Shown here: piece by piece, positions 25,601-35,193 of the stretch | Layout of the letters: every line of letters begins with the position of its first letter | Numbering within the stretch: the first letter of the stretch is position 1 | NCBI GenBank assembly: GCA_009103225.1 | Contig: RHPI01000446.1 | Span: 1 to 64,000, forward strand | Reading direction: 5' to 3' | Source: Chlorokybus atmophyticus | Taxonomy: Eukaryota; Streptophyta; Chlorokybophyceae; Chlorokybales; Chlorokybaceae | DNA: 64,000 nucleotides | Notes under the pieces: model-generated | Seen by the model: only the letters and a program-made list of their open reading frames with translations | Databases searched by the model: none | What the model was told of the DNA's origin: nothing | Program-made: the position numbers and the translations under genes

Positions 25601-28600
25601 AACGTCACCACCTGCTGCACTGGATGACTTCCCGCCAGATACTACTATGCTTCCACCGGAATAACCTCTAGAGGTTCCGACATTGTCGGCGAGAGCATCA
25701 CCGCCATACAACTCCACAGCCAGTCCTCCGAATAGAGTCACATTCCGACCAGCTGCCATACTCACGCTGCCATAGGCAAGCCTGCGGTCCATGCTGGCGC
25801 CCGTTTCGCTCGGTCGAGCATAGCCAGCAGTGACGGTTACATTTGCACCATAACCAGCAGTAGATGTCCCTGTGCCAAAAAGCATGTTGCCTGCCTTGTT
25901 GCCAGCCAGTCCTGTTGAGATGACCAAATCGCCACTGATGTCTGCTGCGGAGCCAGTGGACAGAGACATACGACCACTGCTGCCAGCTGCCCCAAGAGTT
26001 GCTGCAGCTGTCGCAATATCAACTCGACCACTTGCAGCAGCAGCATTTGAGCCAGCTGCTCCGGAGGTTAACAGGATTGAGCCACCCCCATCGAGGAGTC
26101 CGGCACCACCTGACAGCACCACAGAACCACCCAGGCCATTAACTGCCCGCTGGCCAGCTCCACCAATTACCGAAACGCTGCCACCAGCACCACTAACTCC
26201 AACGCCGGCTGCCAGTGAGATTGCTCCACCGGTTGCAGCATCGCTCAGGGTTCTGCCAGCAGTAAGGGTGATGTCGCCGCCATCGGAAGCTGCATTATCA
26301 CCAACAGTCAGGCGTATCCTACCCCCAGGACAGTGGGATGCACCGGATGGACATCGCCAGTTGGTTAGAGATCCGCTGGAAGCACCTGTCTCAAGCAAAA
26401 TGGCTCCACTGCCACCAGCATTACCACTCGACGATGTGCGCACATACAGCATTCCACTGTGTGTAGCGTCACCAATGCCAGTTGTAATGTTGACGCTGCC
26501 ACCACCATCAAGACCTTTTGCTGACCTGCCACCTGTCAACTCCAGATCTCCGCCTTTTCGTCCTCCACTTCCACCAGACAAGCTCACATTGCCTCCCACA
26601 CCATTCGGATTCAGTACTAATCCTGAGGCGGAGTCAATATTCAATGCTGCCCCTGCAGTAATGGTGACGCTACCACCTCGTGCGACATTGGCAGCAGAAG
26701 CATCCGTTGCTGCACCAGCAGTTAGATGTACACCGCTGCCAGCAGATGTACTGTCTCCAACTAGCAAAGAGATAGAGCCAGCCTTTCCTCCTTGAGCATA
26801 GATGGCTTTTCCAGTCTGCAACACAAGACGACCACTAGTGCCTCCAGCTGCATCGCCGCTGGCAATGGCAACACTCCCCGTCGAAGCCGCGGCTGGTGCT
26901 GTCTGCATGACGATGCTACCACTGCCTCCCAAAGAACCAGCTTGCGCAGCACTATCTCCACTGCTGATGGTGACTGCGCCTCCTGTTGTGCCCTTTGATC
27001 GACCACCACTTATTGTTACAGACCCACCATCACCAATCCCGGTTCGTTTGGTGGGATCCGCTAAGCTGGACTCCAGTAAGCCCGAACCCTCGCCACCTGT
27101 GACAACCACACGTCCACCTACACCATACACAGTTGACAACCCTGCACCTGCACTGAATAGCAGAGCTCCACCGATGGCCGAGGTTGTGCCGCCAGCCTGA
27201 AGCGAGATTGGTGCACCAGCACCTGCACTGCTTTGCCCCACGCTCACTGTGATCGAACCTGCTTGACCACCTGATCCGCTGCCAAGCACAGCATTTGCTG
27301 TGCGAACAGTGATGCTGCCGCTTGCCGCATCTGTGCTGGTGCCTGTACTGATGCCGATTGAACCTGAGGAGCCACTGGTTGCTGGACCGCTGGCCAGCAC
27401 CACGCCCCCAGAAGACCCGGCCACGCCACCAGCAGCAGTTGTCAAAGACACACTTCCACTGTTGCCTGTCCAGCCGGCTGCACCAGAGCCTCCGCTTTGG
27501 ATGGTAACAGAACCAGCAGTTGCACCCGTCACAGCTGAGGATCCGCCCAGTAGCTCCAACAATCCACCTGTGCGCCCAGCAATAATATGCAGCTCCGAAT
27601 CGCCACGTATGGTATTCTTCACATCCCCCTGAGGTGTGTAGAAGAGATTCTGTGCACTTGCAGGAGGGTCTGAAGCTTGTTGCCCGTATCCATCAAAGAA
27701 AATACCACCAAGCTTCATGCGGCTTCGACTGTCGATGTTAATGTAGTTGGCGCTAGTCAGGAACAGCTCCTTGGCCTCCCCAGTACTGTACTTGCCAACA
27801 TCAAACCCAAAGGCAGTGTCTGTTGAAATGCCAAGACGGCTCACACACTCAGATCGACGCGTGGCTGCGTCACCTGTGGGTGTGGAACAGCCATCAAGCT
27901 CCACGTCTCGTGCAATGAGACGCGGCCTGCCTCTGCCACTGTACTGCCCTGGCAGCGACAAACTCTTGCTCAGGCCTATCTCCACAGCCAAATCGCTTCT
28001 AAGGTACAGGGACTTCGATGCAAGTGTCGTGGCAAGGCTGGGCTCATTGCCATCTGCAAGCAGTGACCCTACTCGCAAGCGGCTGGCCTCGTCAACACGC
28101 ACCTCGGAAGTGCTTCGCAGCACAAGGATGCCAGTGTGCAAACTTGTAGAACTTCCACTTCCAGTTGCTGGGGCAACGGTGAGCAATGTCGCTCTGTCTG
28201 TGCTTGTTGAGTTGATAGGGGCTCCATCCTGCAGCAGCGCAGAACCAATACGTAACCTGGCTTGGCCAAGAACGCCACCGCCATCCACATACACATCACC
28301 GGGGTCCGAGCCACGAGCAGCGGCTGTCAGTAGCAACGACCCGGACGACGCCAGCTTGCATGACCCGCCATCGCTGCTGTCATCGGCAAGGACTAAACCC
28401 CCTACTGTTAAGCTGAGTGCACCGTCAAGTGCCACACCTTCAGAGCTGCTCAGCAACAGGGGCTTTGATGTTGAAGTTTGTGTCACACCGCTACCACTGA
28501 GCTGCAAGGCATCAACGCCTTCTGCGCCAGCACCCACAAAAAAACTTGGCGCCTGAACCTTGACAGCACCAGTAGGGTTGGTCAAGTAGAGCGGCAGTGA

Positions 28601-29855
28601 CTCCGGACTTGAGACAGCAATCTCCATGACCGCGAGGGGTGCTCCATCAGAGTCTTGGTAAGAGTCGCTGCGCTGAAGCAGCATGTCTCCAACCTTCAGC
28701 CGCGTTCCCAAGAACTGTCGTGGGCCCGTGCCGTCATCCACAATGGAACCCACCTCCATGCTGTATGCAGGTAAAAGCTGCACAGTCGACTTGGAGGATG
28801 ACACCCGCAGAAATGGGCTGGACGCGTTGCTGAAAAGAATCTCGCTGCCTGTGATGCCTTGCTCAACGGACACCGAGAATGCACTGGATCCGCGAGTCAA
28901 GCCTAAATGCACACTCTCGCTGCTGGCAGGAGAAGACAGCACCAGAGAAACAGCACCAGTAGCTGTTACGTCGAGCGATGCCGCAGCGGTGGCAGCCCCG
29001 GGTGCTCTGCTATCTTGTGCTTGGAGGATTGTAGCTCCTGCACTGCCTTGAAGTTGCAGATAGTCTTCTGTAGCTACTATGTCGTACGTGTTGGTGGAGC
29101 CATCATCACTCTGGCGGTTGAAATGCAGAGTTGCGTCGCTGCCCTGGCCCCGCACTTCCAGCACGCTACTTGTGCCAGACAGCGTCAAGCGAGCATTGCC
29201 ATTCTTATCTGTTTGGATGGCGAACAGCTCACCCAGCCCAATGCTGTCATACCACTCCGTTTTTAAGGCAAGGGACTGACTTTGAGCACTAGCGTCTGTG
29301 GAAGCGGCCAAGTACAGTGAACTGGACTCCGACACTGCTGCAGTTGACAAAAAAGACCGGAAAACCAGCTCGGACGTCTGTTGAAACAGAACAACTAGTC
29401 AACACAAGTACAGACAGGAGGCACCCGTCAACCTTTGCAGAACAGCAATTCACCTCAATGCTTCCTTCCACGCTCAAGCTAGACACGTCATTCGGACGCA
29501 CAAGCAAGGCGTTGCCAACATACACGTCACCATGAATGTTAAGGTTGTATCGATCCATGGTGCCAAACGGTCCTGCACAAGAAAACAGATTGGCACGTGA
29601 AGCAGCCACAGCATTGCAGTGTGCAAAGCACGCAAGCATGCTTACCAATGTTGGTGTGCCCATGCAATGTTATGTTTTCGCCGCCGTCCACAGTGACCCA
29701 TGCTCTGTGGTATAGGCGCAACACAAGATCAAGCAAGTTCATGCTGTGATTGCGCATAGCATGTATAGCACGTCAAGGCAGCCAACGACTTACCGCGCAC
29801 TGTGAGCAAACACAGCTGCTAGCAGCAGCAGCAGCACAGGACGGGAAAAGCGCAT
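1..29855 (-). CDS. Giant secreted or cell-surface repeat protein, 5-exon model, 3' end off the left edge
   Basis: I do not recognise the family. Exons 29855-29794, 29743-29646, 29572-29433, 29377-21958 and 21787 to beyond base 1 join with phases 2, 1, 0 and 1 and keep one frame. The model gives about 29.5 kb of coding sequence and at least about 9,800 residues. Order: signal peptide; about 80 residues of ordinary sequence; about residues 100-690 of mixed beta-rich sequence; then Gly/Ser/Ala/Thr/Val repeats with an approximate pattern GGxVx(I/L/V)xxGxSxxGx, interrupted by cysteine modules. Low charge, regular Gly turns and alternating small and hydrophobic residues suggest a beta-solenoid or beta-helix fibre. 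Extracellular location is inferred from the signal peptide and paired cysteines. Two single-N joins (12962, 7618) break the frame and look like assembly joins. No stop is seen within the good segments. Alternatives are an extracellular-matrix or cell-wall glycoprotein or an adhesin; the sequence does not distinguish them. Confidence 0.8.
5584..11641. repeat. Tandem duplication, copy B (6,058 bp)
   Basis: Full-length copy containing the extra segment of about 475 bp (about 7159-7633), which encodes further Gly-rich repeats up to the N at 7618. It begins at GTAGGTGCGACTGTGG, like copies A and C. Confidence 0.9.
7619..12961 (-). CDS. Exon 5 of giant gene, second segment (repeat copies C and B)
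   Basis: Open frame of about 1,780 codons between the two N joins. It has the same Gly-rich repeats, with cysteine modules at about 12880-12690, 11655-11465, 10535-10345, 9575-9365 and 8680-8490. Between modules lie spacers of a different character with a recurring unit (VAGIEDxxGxxPxxV...GYVAVxDAxGxxRVRVGGxG), found twice here. The frame relative to the neighbouring segments is shifted by the single-base N at each end, so the protein cannot be joined with confidence there. Confidence 0.8.
11642..12961. repeat. Tandem duplication, copy C (1,320 bp, truncated at an assembly N)
   Basis: Matches 5584-6903 of copy B with almost no differences and stops abruptly at the N at 12962. The next bases jump to a different part of the repeat. 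Confidence 0.9.
12963..21787 (-). CDS. Exon 5 of giant gene, first segment
   Basis: About 2,940 codons without a stop, entering in phase 1 from exon 4. It consists of Gly-rich solenoid-like repeats with six complete cysteine modules (about 20500-20308, 18995-18805, 17545-17355, 15755-15565, 14700-14495) counting partial ones, and a seventh cut off at the N at 12962. Supermodules of 1.1-1.8 kb recur: cysteine module, a GGSxxxxGGxG block, a long Gly/Ser block, then the next module. A short non-Gly-rich stretch near 14000-13900 (PSSVGYAALADLMGVPRV) belongs to a second spacer type seen again in the left 12 kb. The segment ends at an assembly join, after which the frame changes. Confidence 0.85.
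12965..13470. repeat. Diverged paralogous segment of the 6-kb repeat
   Basis: Matches 2541-3047 (and 8599-9105) with visible substitutions, then diverges at CAGCATCGCTG into sequence unique in this window. It marks the boundary between the recent duplication and older repeat units, and shows that the repeat grew from related but non-identical supermodules. Confidence 0.75.
21788..21957 (-). other. Intron 4 of giant gene
   Basis: 170-base GT-AG intron between two Gly codons of the repeat (donor GTGGGTAA, acceptor GTGTTAG). Its middle is a long run of alternating purine-pyrimidine steps (TG/CG/CA-rich, about 21840-21945), a composition compatible with Z-DNA. The same frame is open upstream of the acceptor, so a gene caller may wrongly fuse intron sequence to exon 5. 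Confidence 0.75.
21958..29377 (-). CDS. Exon 4 of giant gene: beta-rich head followed by Gly-rich repeats
   Basis: One uninterrupted frame of 7,420 bases (about 2,473 codons). From 29377 to about 27600 the sequence is less repetitive, with short beta-like units carrying LRVGS or LKVGD motifs that look like degenerate copies of one another, and isolated Cys residues. From about 27600 the strict Gly-rich repeat begins (GGSVTISGG-type units of 13-16 residues) and runs to the exon end. The last 190 bases or so carry the first cysteine module (about 22190-22000). The exon ends in phase 1 at the donor GTGGGT (21957), within a Gly-Gly pair of the repeat. Gln is encoded only by CAA and CAG here, so TAA and TAG are not used as sense codons in this gene. 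Confidence 0.85.
29433..29572 (-). CDS. Exon 3 of giant gene
   Basis: This exon has 140 bases, enters in phase 1 and leaves in phase 0. It encodes about 47 residues resembling a folded beta segment (HGDVYVGNALLVRP) with a vicinal Cys pair near its end. The following intron is 55 bases (29432-29378), with the weaker donor GTTGAC and a good pyrimidine-rich acceptor ending TTTCAACAG. The unusual donor makes this the least certain junction, though frame continuity across it is perfect. Confidence 0.7.
29646..29743 (-). CDS. Exon 2 of giant gene
   Basis: The acceptor CACAG ends at 29744, giving a first intron of only 50 bases. The 98-base exon completes an Arg codon and encodes about 33 residues, including a Leu-rich amphipathic stretch and a short beta-like segment with DGGENITLHG. 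It ends in phase 1 at the donor GTAAGC (29645). The next intron is 73 bases with the acceptor TTTTCTTGTGCAG. Confidence 0.75.
29794..29855 (-). CDS. Exon 1 of giant gene: start codon and signal peptide
   Basis: The ATG is at 29855-29853. Residues 1-20 are a classic signal peptide: two Arg near the start, a core of five Leu followed by Ala-Ala-Val-Phe-Ala, then a small-residue cleavage zone. The exon ends after 62 bases (phase 2) at a strong donor, GTAAGT (29793-29788). No TATA box is evident in the 100 bases upstream. This ATG is chosen because it alone provides a hydrophobic leader joined in frame to the next exon. Confidence 0.8.
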
Positions 29856-30401
29856 GGTGCTGTTGCCCCTGCTGGTGAGGCACGGCTGGACAAGATGGGC
29901 GCCCTCTCATCTATTCCACCATACACAACTCTCATGCGCATGCAGCTCCTGAGCTCTAGGCTACAAGGCTACCCGCTGCAACATGTCGTCTGAGCTCACC
30001 CGCTCCGCCTTCCTGTGAGCCTCTACTTGTCCTTGCAGCCCACTTCTGCCCTCCTGCGGCCTCCGCCGCCGCCTGCAAGCTGCCCAGTCTCAGCGATGAT
30101 GCATGACGAACGCAAACATGCTTGCTCGTCTTTCTTACCTGTAGGGTGGTTATGGACTGAGTGCGCAGTGATCGGCGTGTGATAGACAGCGATGTCCTGC
30201 ACATACAAGCAGGGACAATCAATAACAACATGAACGTGTTGTGGTGCTATTACGCAGTATATTGCAGTTGAGCTATTCTGTGTAAGCAATGGTCATGAGC
30301 TTAGCTACCGCAAGAAGGAAAGTGCACCGTCGGGCCTCACCAAGCCCTCAACGCTACACACACATACACACAAACATGCACACGCCAACTCAGCCACAAA
30401 C

Positions 30402-30441
30402 AATAACAGCAGCAGCAGCAACAACAACAACAGCTACAGCT
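30402..30441. repeat. CAG/CAA microsatellite
   Basis: Short run of CAG then CAA/CAG triplets, about 40 bases, preceded by CA-rich sequence. Not in a supported reading frame. Confidence 0.8.
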
Positions 30442-31509
30442 CACACCTTTGCAAGTTTGGCGACGTGCTAGAGGAGGATGGCCTACCAGCTGGCTCACCG
30501 GCTGCAGTGCATGGCAACAGGTGGTATGTTCGTATGCGTTCATAACCACTATATGGGGTATTTGAAGCATGCAATGGCAAATTGCAGGAGGCAGACCCAC
30601 ACAAACTGCTAACCACGTAAGCAATTGTAATTACAAACGCAAAACAACACAGGCTGCATCGCGTAGACCATGCAAAGTTCGTAATTCTTGACAACAGTAC
30701 TCAATAATGGAAAGATAAAGTCTATACTTGCTATATGGCAGGTTGGTATTCCAGCATGTCCTTGCAATACTGACAAGCATGCCCTGAACATGGTACATGA
30801 ACAGTCAAATACTACTACATGTACTTCCAGCACAACACTAGCACGAGATCAAGAAGCAAACCACGTTCACAAAGCGTGACAAAGACCGACATGTAAATAA
30901 TGCCATACCAGCTCCAAATGCCAACTGCCTCCGAGCCCTCCTTTCGTTGTCCTTGCGGGGCCGCCGCCACCGCCTGGAAGCTGCCCAGTCTTAGCGATGA
31001 TGATTGAATGTAATACAAGGCAATGCAAGCATGCTCAATTGGCCATTTAAGGCACGTTCCAGTTGGCAAGGCTGCAGTGCGTGGCCACCTAGTAACTTGT
31101 TATGCAGTGCAGGTGGTTTGCTATGCGTCAACAACCACACAGCAATACAGTTGAAGAATGCAACTTGCAGGTGGCAGACCCACACAGCTGCTAACCATTC
31201 TCAAACAAGCGTACTGACGACAGCAAGACAAATACACTCGCTTCGCTGTTTTCAAAGACCATGCAAAGTGCGTAGGTTTCGTTTGCAATAGCCAGAAGGA
31301 TAGTCTACGTTGCAATACGGCAGGTCGCTATTATACTATACCAGGGTGCTAAATTCAAGCGTATGCATGAAATGCTGACGAGCATGCCTTGACCATGCAG
31401 AAGTAACGTGCACAGCCAATAACAATCTCCAGTACACTAGCAAGATGAGAAGCACTGGCAAACCACATGCAGATAGAATGACGAACTACGACATGAAGAT
31501 CATGCCATA

Positions 31510-31682
31510 CCAGCTCTAACTGCCAGAAACGCTCCTGGCTTTCCGCTCAACAGCCACAGCGGCGCCGTCCGGGCTAGCAAAGGGGTATTATCAACTACCC
31601 ATTGCGGGTATTCTATGACCTCAACGTGAACGTCCGCCTGTCTGTTGGCCTTGTCCACAACCCCCTTCACCGCCACCACCAC
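31510..31682 (-). other. Possible coding fragment (unassigned)
   Basis: A minus-strand open stretch of about 57 codons with protein-like composition (Val-rich beginning, then EVIEYPQWVVDN and a Leu/Gly end) stops just after a GTATGG sequence that resembles the donor-like edge of the neighbouring duplicated block. It may be an exon of an unidentified gene upstream of, and in the same direction as, the giant gene. No homology is recognised. Confidence 0.25.
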
Positions 31683-31699
31683 CGCCGCTCAGCACTGCG

Positions 31700-32370
31700 G
31701 CAGGCGGCTGCGACAAGTTACTGCCAACAACCAACCCGAATATCACGTGGGCGCGCGAAACCCTAATTTGTGTATGCACAGTGAGTCACTGTCAGTGACT
31801 GCTGCAAGTGCGACGTCCAGTTGAGCGCCGCTGGTATGCGGAATAGGCAGCGGCGTACGCTGTGACTTGACTTGTAGCCGCCCTGTCTGTGTTGTGCAAA
31901 TGAGTGTGACTGTTTGACGACCGTGTTAAAGAGTAACATTGCGGGCATTAACTGATTGCATTATATTGTCAAAGAGACATCAGCTGTTTACAAGAACCCA
32001 TCATGGTTAACCATTCAACATTGATAACGGGTAGGCTTCATTTGTAAGACACAATCAAATAATACTTGTAACTTCAATATGTTCAGCAAATGATATATTC
32101 TTTTTGTTTACGTATATAAAAACAATAAGTGCTCAACATGTCTTGCATTGTAATCGAGAGTGTCTGCAATGAAAATTGTGTGGTACAATGGTATGCTATG
32201 ACTGTTGTGACTGCTCGTTGAACTAGATATTGAAGGTTAAAAAGCACCTTCATTTCGAGAGAGGCACGTGCGGCGGCATTCTTGGCGGTGGTAGGTGGAC
32301 TGAGAGGGGAAGGCCGGGGGGTGCGTGTTTTCAGTTGGTTGGTTAGGTATGGGGTTCCGCCCTTGATCTA
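31700..32370. other. Non-coding, AT-richer intergenic stretch
   Basis: No supportable gene. It includes a small interrupted palindrome around TCACTGTCAGTGA (about 31786-31800) and AT-rich sequence from 31950 to 32240. Confidence 0.5.
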
Positions 32371-32371
32371 G

Positions 32372-32421
32372 CCCCCCACCCACCCACCCACCACCCACCC
32401 ACCCACCCCACCCCACCCCCC
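32372..32421. repeat. C-rich tract (CCCA/CCCCA repeats), G-quadruplex-capable on the minus strand
   Basis: About 50 bases made almost only of C3-C6 runs separated by single A. The minus strand carries more than eight G-runs of three or more with one-base loops, a textbook G-quadruplex composition. Confidence 0.85.
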
Positions 32422-32429
32422 TGCGCTGA

Positions 32430-34467
32430 GATGATTGTTTTTCGCGGGTATTTTGCTGCGATAGACGTTGACCAGGCCGATCCATGCCAGGGGGGACGGC
32501 GGAGGTGGGCGAGGCCATGGACTCTCAGCCTGTCCACACGGAGTCCCCCCCTGCAGTTTCCACCGACGCCCCCCTTGCTGGGGATGGCGTCTCTCTTCAT
32601 ACACAGGTCGCTGGCGTACCTGCAGCTAGCGGCCTGGCTTGTGCACACGACCAGCAATCTAAGGCATCCTGCTTATCGCCAGCCTACGAGCATTACCACC
32701 GCGCGAGCTGGGGCCTCCTCCGGGGGCCCCCCACCCATAGCTGAGTTCCTTTCTTTGCTTGTCACAAGCGAAACTTCAGCAACGGTTGCTGAAGTTTCTT
32801 CTAGCCTTGTTGTTTCGCCAATGCGAGGAGAGGAATCTGTTATGTATGCAGTAGTTCCTACTGCACACTATGAGGGTTGGCGCCACACTCTTAGCTCGTG
32901 CGCGCTTATCTTTTTCTTTGATTCCTCCAGCTTTGTCTTCAACTACCACTAGTGTTCCTGTTGCATGGTTGCAATCAGCATGTGTAGATGCAGCCAGCAG
33001 CGGGCTTTTGTCTCAAGTGTACCCCATCAGTTGTGGGGAGTTTTATTGTGTCTTCTCCTCCCAAGCTGGGGCGGCTCTGGTGTATCATTGTGCGCAAGAA
33101 CCTCCTCCCGCCCTGTGCGGGGAACAAGGTGACGGTCATGCGCTGGGGAGATGTGGCGTCCACCAGATTTGAATCTCATTCCTAAGCATGCGTCCGGTAC
33201 TGTTGCCCTCTGCTCGGGCGGCAGTGCAGAAGTTCGGGGTGTTGGGTCCGTCCTTGCCCAACCACCAAGCAGGCCTTCCTCCCCCGTTTGAGACATCGAA
33301 CACTAGGTACCGCATCCTCCCCGCACTTGCTGTGGTGGTGCCGAAGAAGCTCTCCATTTGGCTCCAACCGGACAGGCAATGGCACACGCACACGGTGGAC
33401 ATTGTCACTTCAGCCTCGCCCATGGTGTGTCACTTGTGCTCCCAGTCAAGACACACGCGCATGCGTTGTCCCAGGAATGTCTCCGTGCAGACACCTCCTG
33501 CAGGCCCGGGAGCATGGATGTTGACGAGCAATGGATCCGTTGCTCGTCAGCAGCATGCAAAGCCAGCACCTGACGCTCAGCTTTCGCCAGCGTTGGCAGC
33601 TGCACAGCTCCGCGGTCCCTCTCTTTCTGCCCATCAACCTCAACCTTCGGCACGCTAGGTTCTCTTATTTTCTGCAGCACCGGCGAGTGCTTCTGAGTGG
33701 CACACTGTGCCAAAAACAAGCAGAGTGTGGGGCCTTCGCACAACCAGAAGCTAGTGGACAAGGACCCTACTTACATTTCCTTGTTGTGATGGTTGTTGCC
33801 CTCGGCCCGGTCCTTGAGGAGCTCTCCCTCTGCTAAGCAGCTATGGAGTGATGTGGTGGAAGAAGAATAGCGGGAGACGGAGCAGGTTACTATGGAACTA
33901 TCTTAGTCGGCGCATATGGGTGCTGCGCCCAAGCCTTCCGAGGTGCGTTGGCTTTTATTCAGGCGCTGGAGGGGGTGGGGGTGGAGGTCGGGGACGTTCC
34001 CATTAACAATGTTTTCCTTGTGTCGGTGTTAGGGTCGCATCTCTTGGATGCCTCGCAGTTGGCGCAGGTGCTCCTAGCAGATGTTGAATAAGCGTCCGGC
34101 ATGAGAGTCTCGAAGCTGCTGGTTCCAACAGCCCCGCCAGCATCACCGCCTTCGTGGTTTCGGTAGCAAGTGCGAGAGGTGTTGGGATTGCTTACCGGGT
34201 TGGGCTTCCTACCAACACGAACACTAAAGAATTGGACGTCTCGCCATGTCCAACATACTTTCAATGCAGGGCACTTGCAAGCGCAAACGGAAACTTTACC
34301 TACTGCCAGTGTTAACTGTGACCTCCACTGCTCAATGTCAGCGAGTGAGGGCCAGCGCTGGGCGCAGCTGGCAGATTGTAAAGACTACCTGAAAGAGCGT
34401 GCAGCTGGGCGCACGGCGACGCTCAGTTTATCACTGTGGTAGGCCTTGAACAAGTGGAGTGTGCTGC
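32430..34467 (+). mobile_element. LINE-like non-LTR retrotransposon, 5' part (decayed)
   Basis: Plus-strand open segments in shifting frames. The clearest is at 33188-33658 and contains a CCHC zinc knuckle (CHLCSQSRHTRMRC, spacing CX2CX4HX4C), as in ORF1/gag-like proteins of L1-type elements. Upstream frames (32431-32950) are Pro/Ser/Ala-rich. The element is interrupted at 34468-34472 by the gypsy element with GCAAA target duplication and resumes at 40508, where an AP-endonuclease-like motif is found. Several frame breaks show that it is inactive. Identification rests on motif and order, not on a database match. Confidence 0.5.
33188..33658 (+). pseudogene. LINE ORF1/gag-like fragment with CCHC zinc knuckle
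   Basis: About 156 codons. The first two thirds have hydrophobic and basic segments (PKKLSIWLQPDRQWHTHTVD) typical of nucleic-acid-binding gag-like proteins, then one CCHC knuckle at about residues 80-93 followed by a Pro/Gln/Ala-rich tail. It has no proper start, and the frames before and after are shifted. The role would be RNA packaging in the retrotransposition particle. Confidence 0.5.
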
Positions 34468-34472
34468 GCAAA

Positions 34473-35144
34473 TGTGACGGTGCTCGTGCCTTATCACCTG
34501 TGAGTTGGTCCAATCCACAACCCTCTCACCAAGACACGGTATTCACACCGGAACCTTGCCCCCTCTGCCAAGCACACACGCGCGCCCCGCCACTCGCGTA
34601 CGCACGCGCATGCGCTCGAAGCAACACACCGACTTGTGTAGCGCCTTGGATCGTCACACAAGCAAGCACATACCGGTGGACACACGCTAGCAACCCCTGC
34701 TGGCCACCACCAAGCTTGCACACAAGAAACTAGGGAGCTAAAGGTTGTATTGCAAATTGTAGAATGTCACTTTTATACCTACCAGTCTGCACATGCTACT
34801 GTCTAGACGATTCTAGCGCTAGACGGAACTAGAAGCTAAGACATAATTGCAGAATCTTGTAGTACACTTCTAGACCTTTCCAACGCACCAAAGATCTCCT
34901 AATTTGCTGCTCATATGGTCAAGTTATACTACTTGGCGCCAGGCCCTTCCAGAAATCTGGTCGAGCCCTTCTCGACTGGCCCTCCGTTTTCTGGCACCTT
35001 CCGGACTGGTCTTGGGGCCCCGGTCGATATCCGCGGCAGACTCATAACTCGCCGATATCCGCCACAAGTCATTAAAAACATGTACCTTACAAATAAGGCC
35101 TAAAACGGCCATGAAAATCACAAAATTTGGCCTTGACTGTTACA
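34473..35144 (-). repeat. Element 1, 3' LTR (in element orientation)
   Basis: 672 bp, TGTGAC...GTTACA on the plus strand. The first bases (TGTGAC) have lost the perfect inverted match seen in the other LTR (TGTAAC). Confidence 0.95.
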
Positions 35145-35158
35145 CTCCTCCCCCCCCA
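35145..35158 (-). other. Element 1 polypurine tract
   Basis: On the minus strand a G8-AGGAG run ends directly at the 3' LTR, the expected plus-strand DNA primer. Confidence 0.85.
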
Positions 35159-35193
35159 GGTGAGCTTCGTCCTCGAAGCTCGCGAGGTTGTCG

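Larger units (their letters stand above)
29950..31700. repeat. Degenerate direct duplication upstream of the giant gene
   Basis: Blocks near 29990-30130 and 30925-31010 share CTGCCCAGTCTNAGCGATGATG and the preceding Gly/Pro-rich-coding sequence. Blocks near 30500-30930 and 31070-31540 share many 12-20 base stretches (for example around GGCAGACCCACACA and ATGCCATACCAGCTC). The unit is roughly 0.6-0.8 kb and strongly diverged. On the minus strand, similar GT-starting edges (GAGCTGGTATGGCAT) follow the conserved blocks, which could be splice sites, but no convincing gene can be assembled. No other support for coding was found in 29,860-31,500. Confidence 0.45.

Noticed and set aside
30289-30471. 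Plus-strand ORF rich in Thr/Ala/Gln over the microsatellite
   Set aside because: It is generated by the CA and CAG/CAA simple repeats and has no other support.
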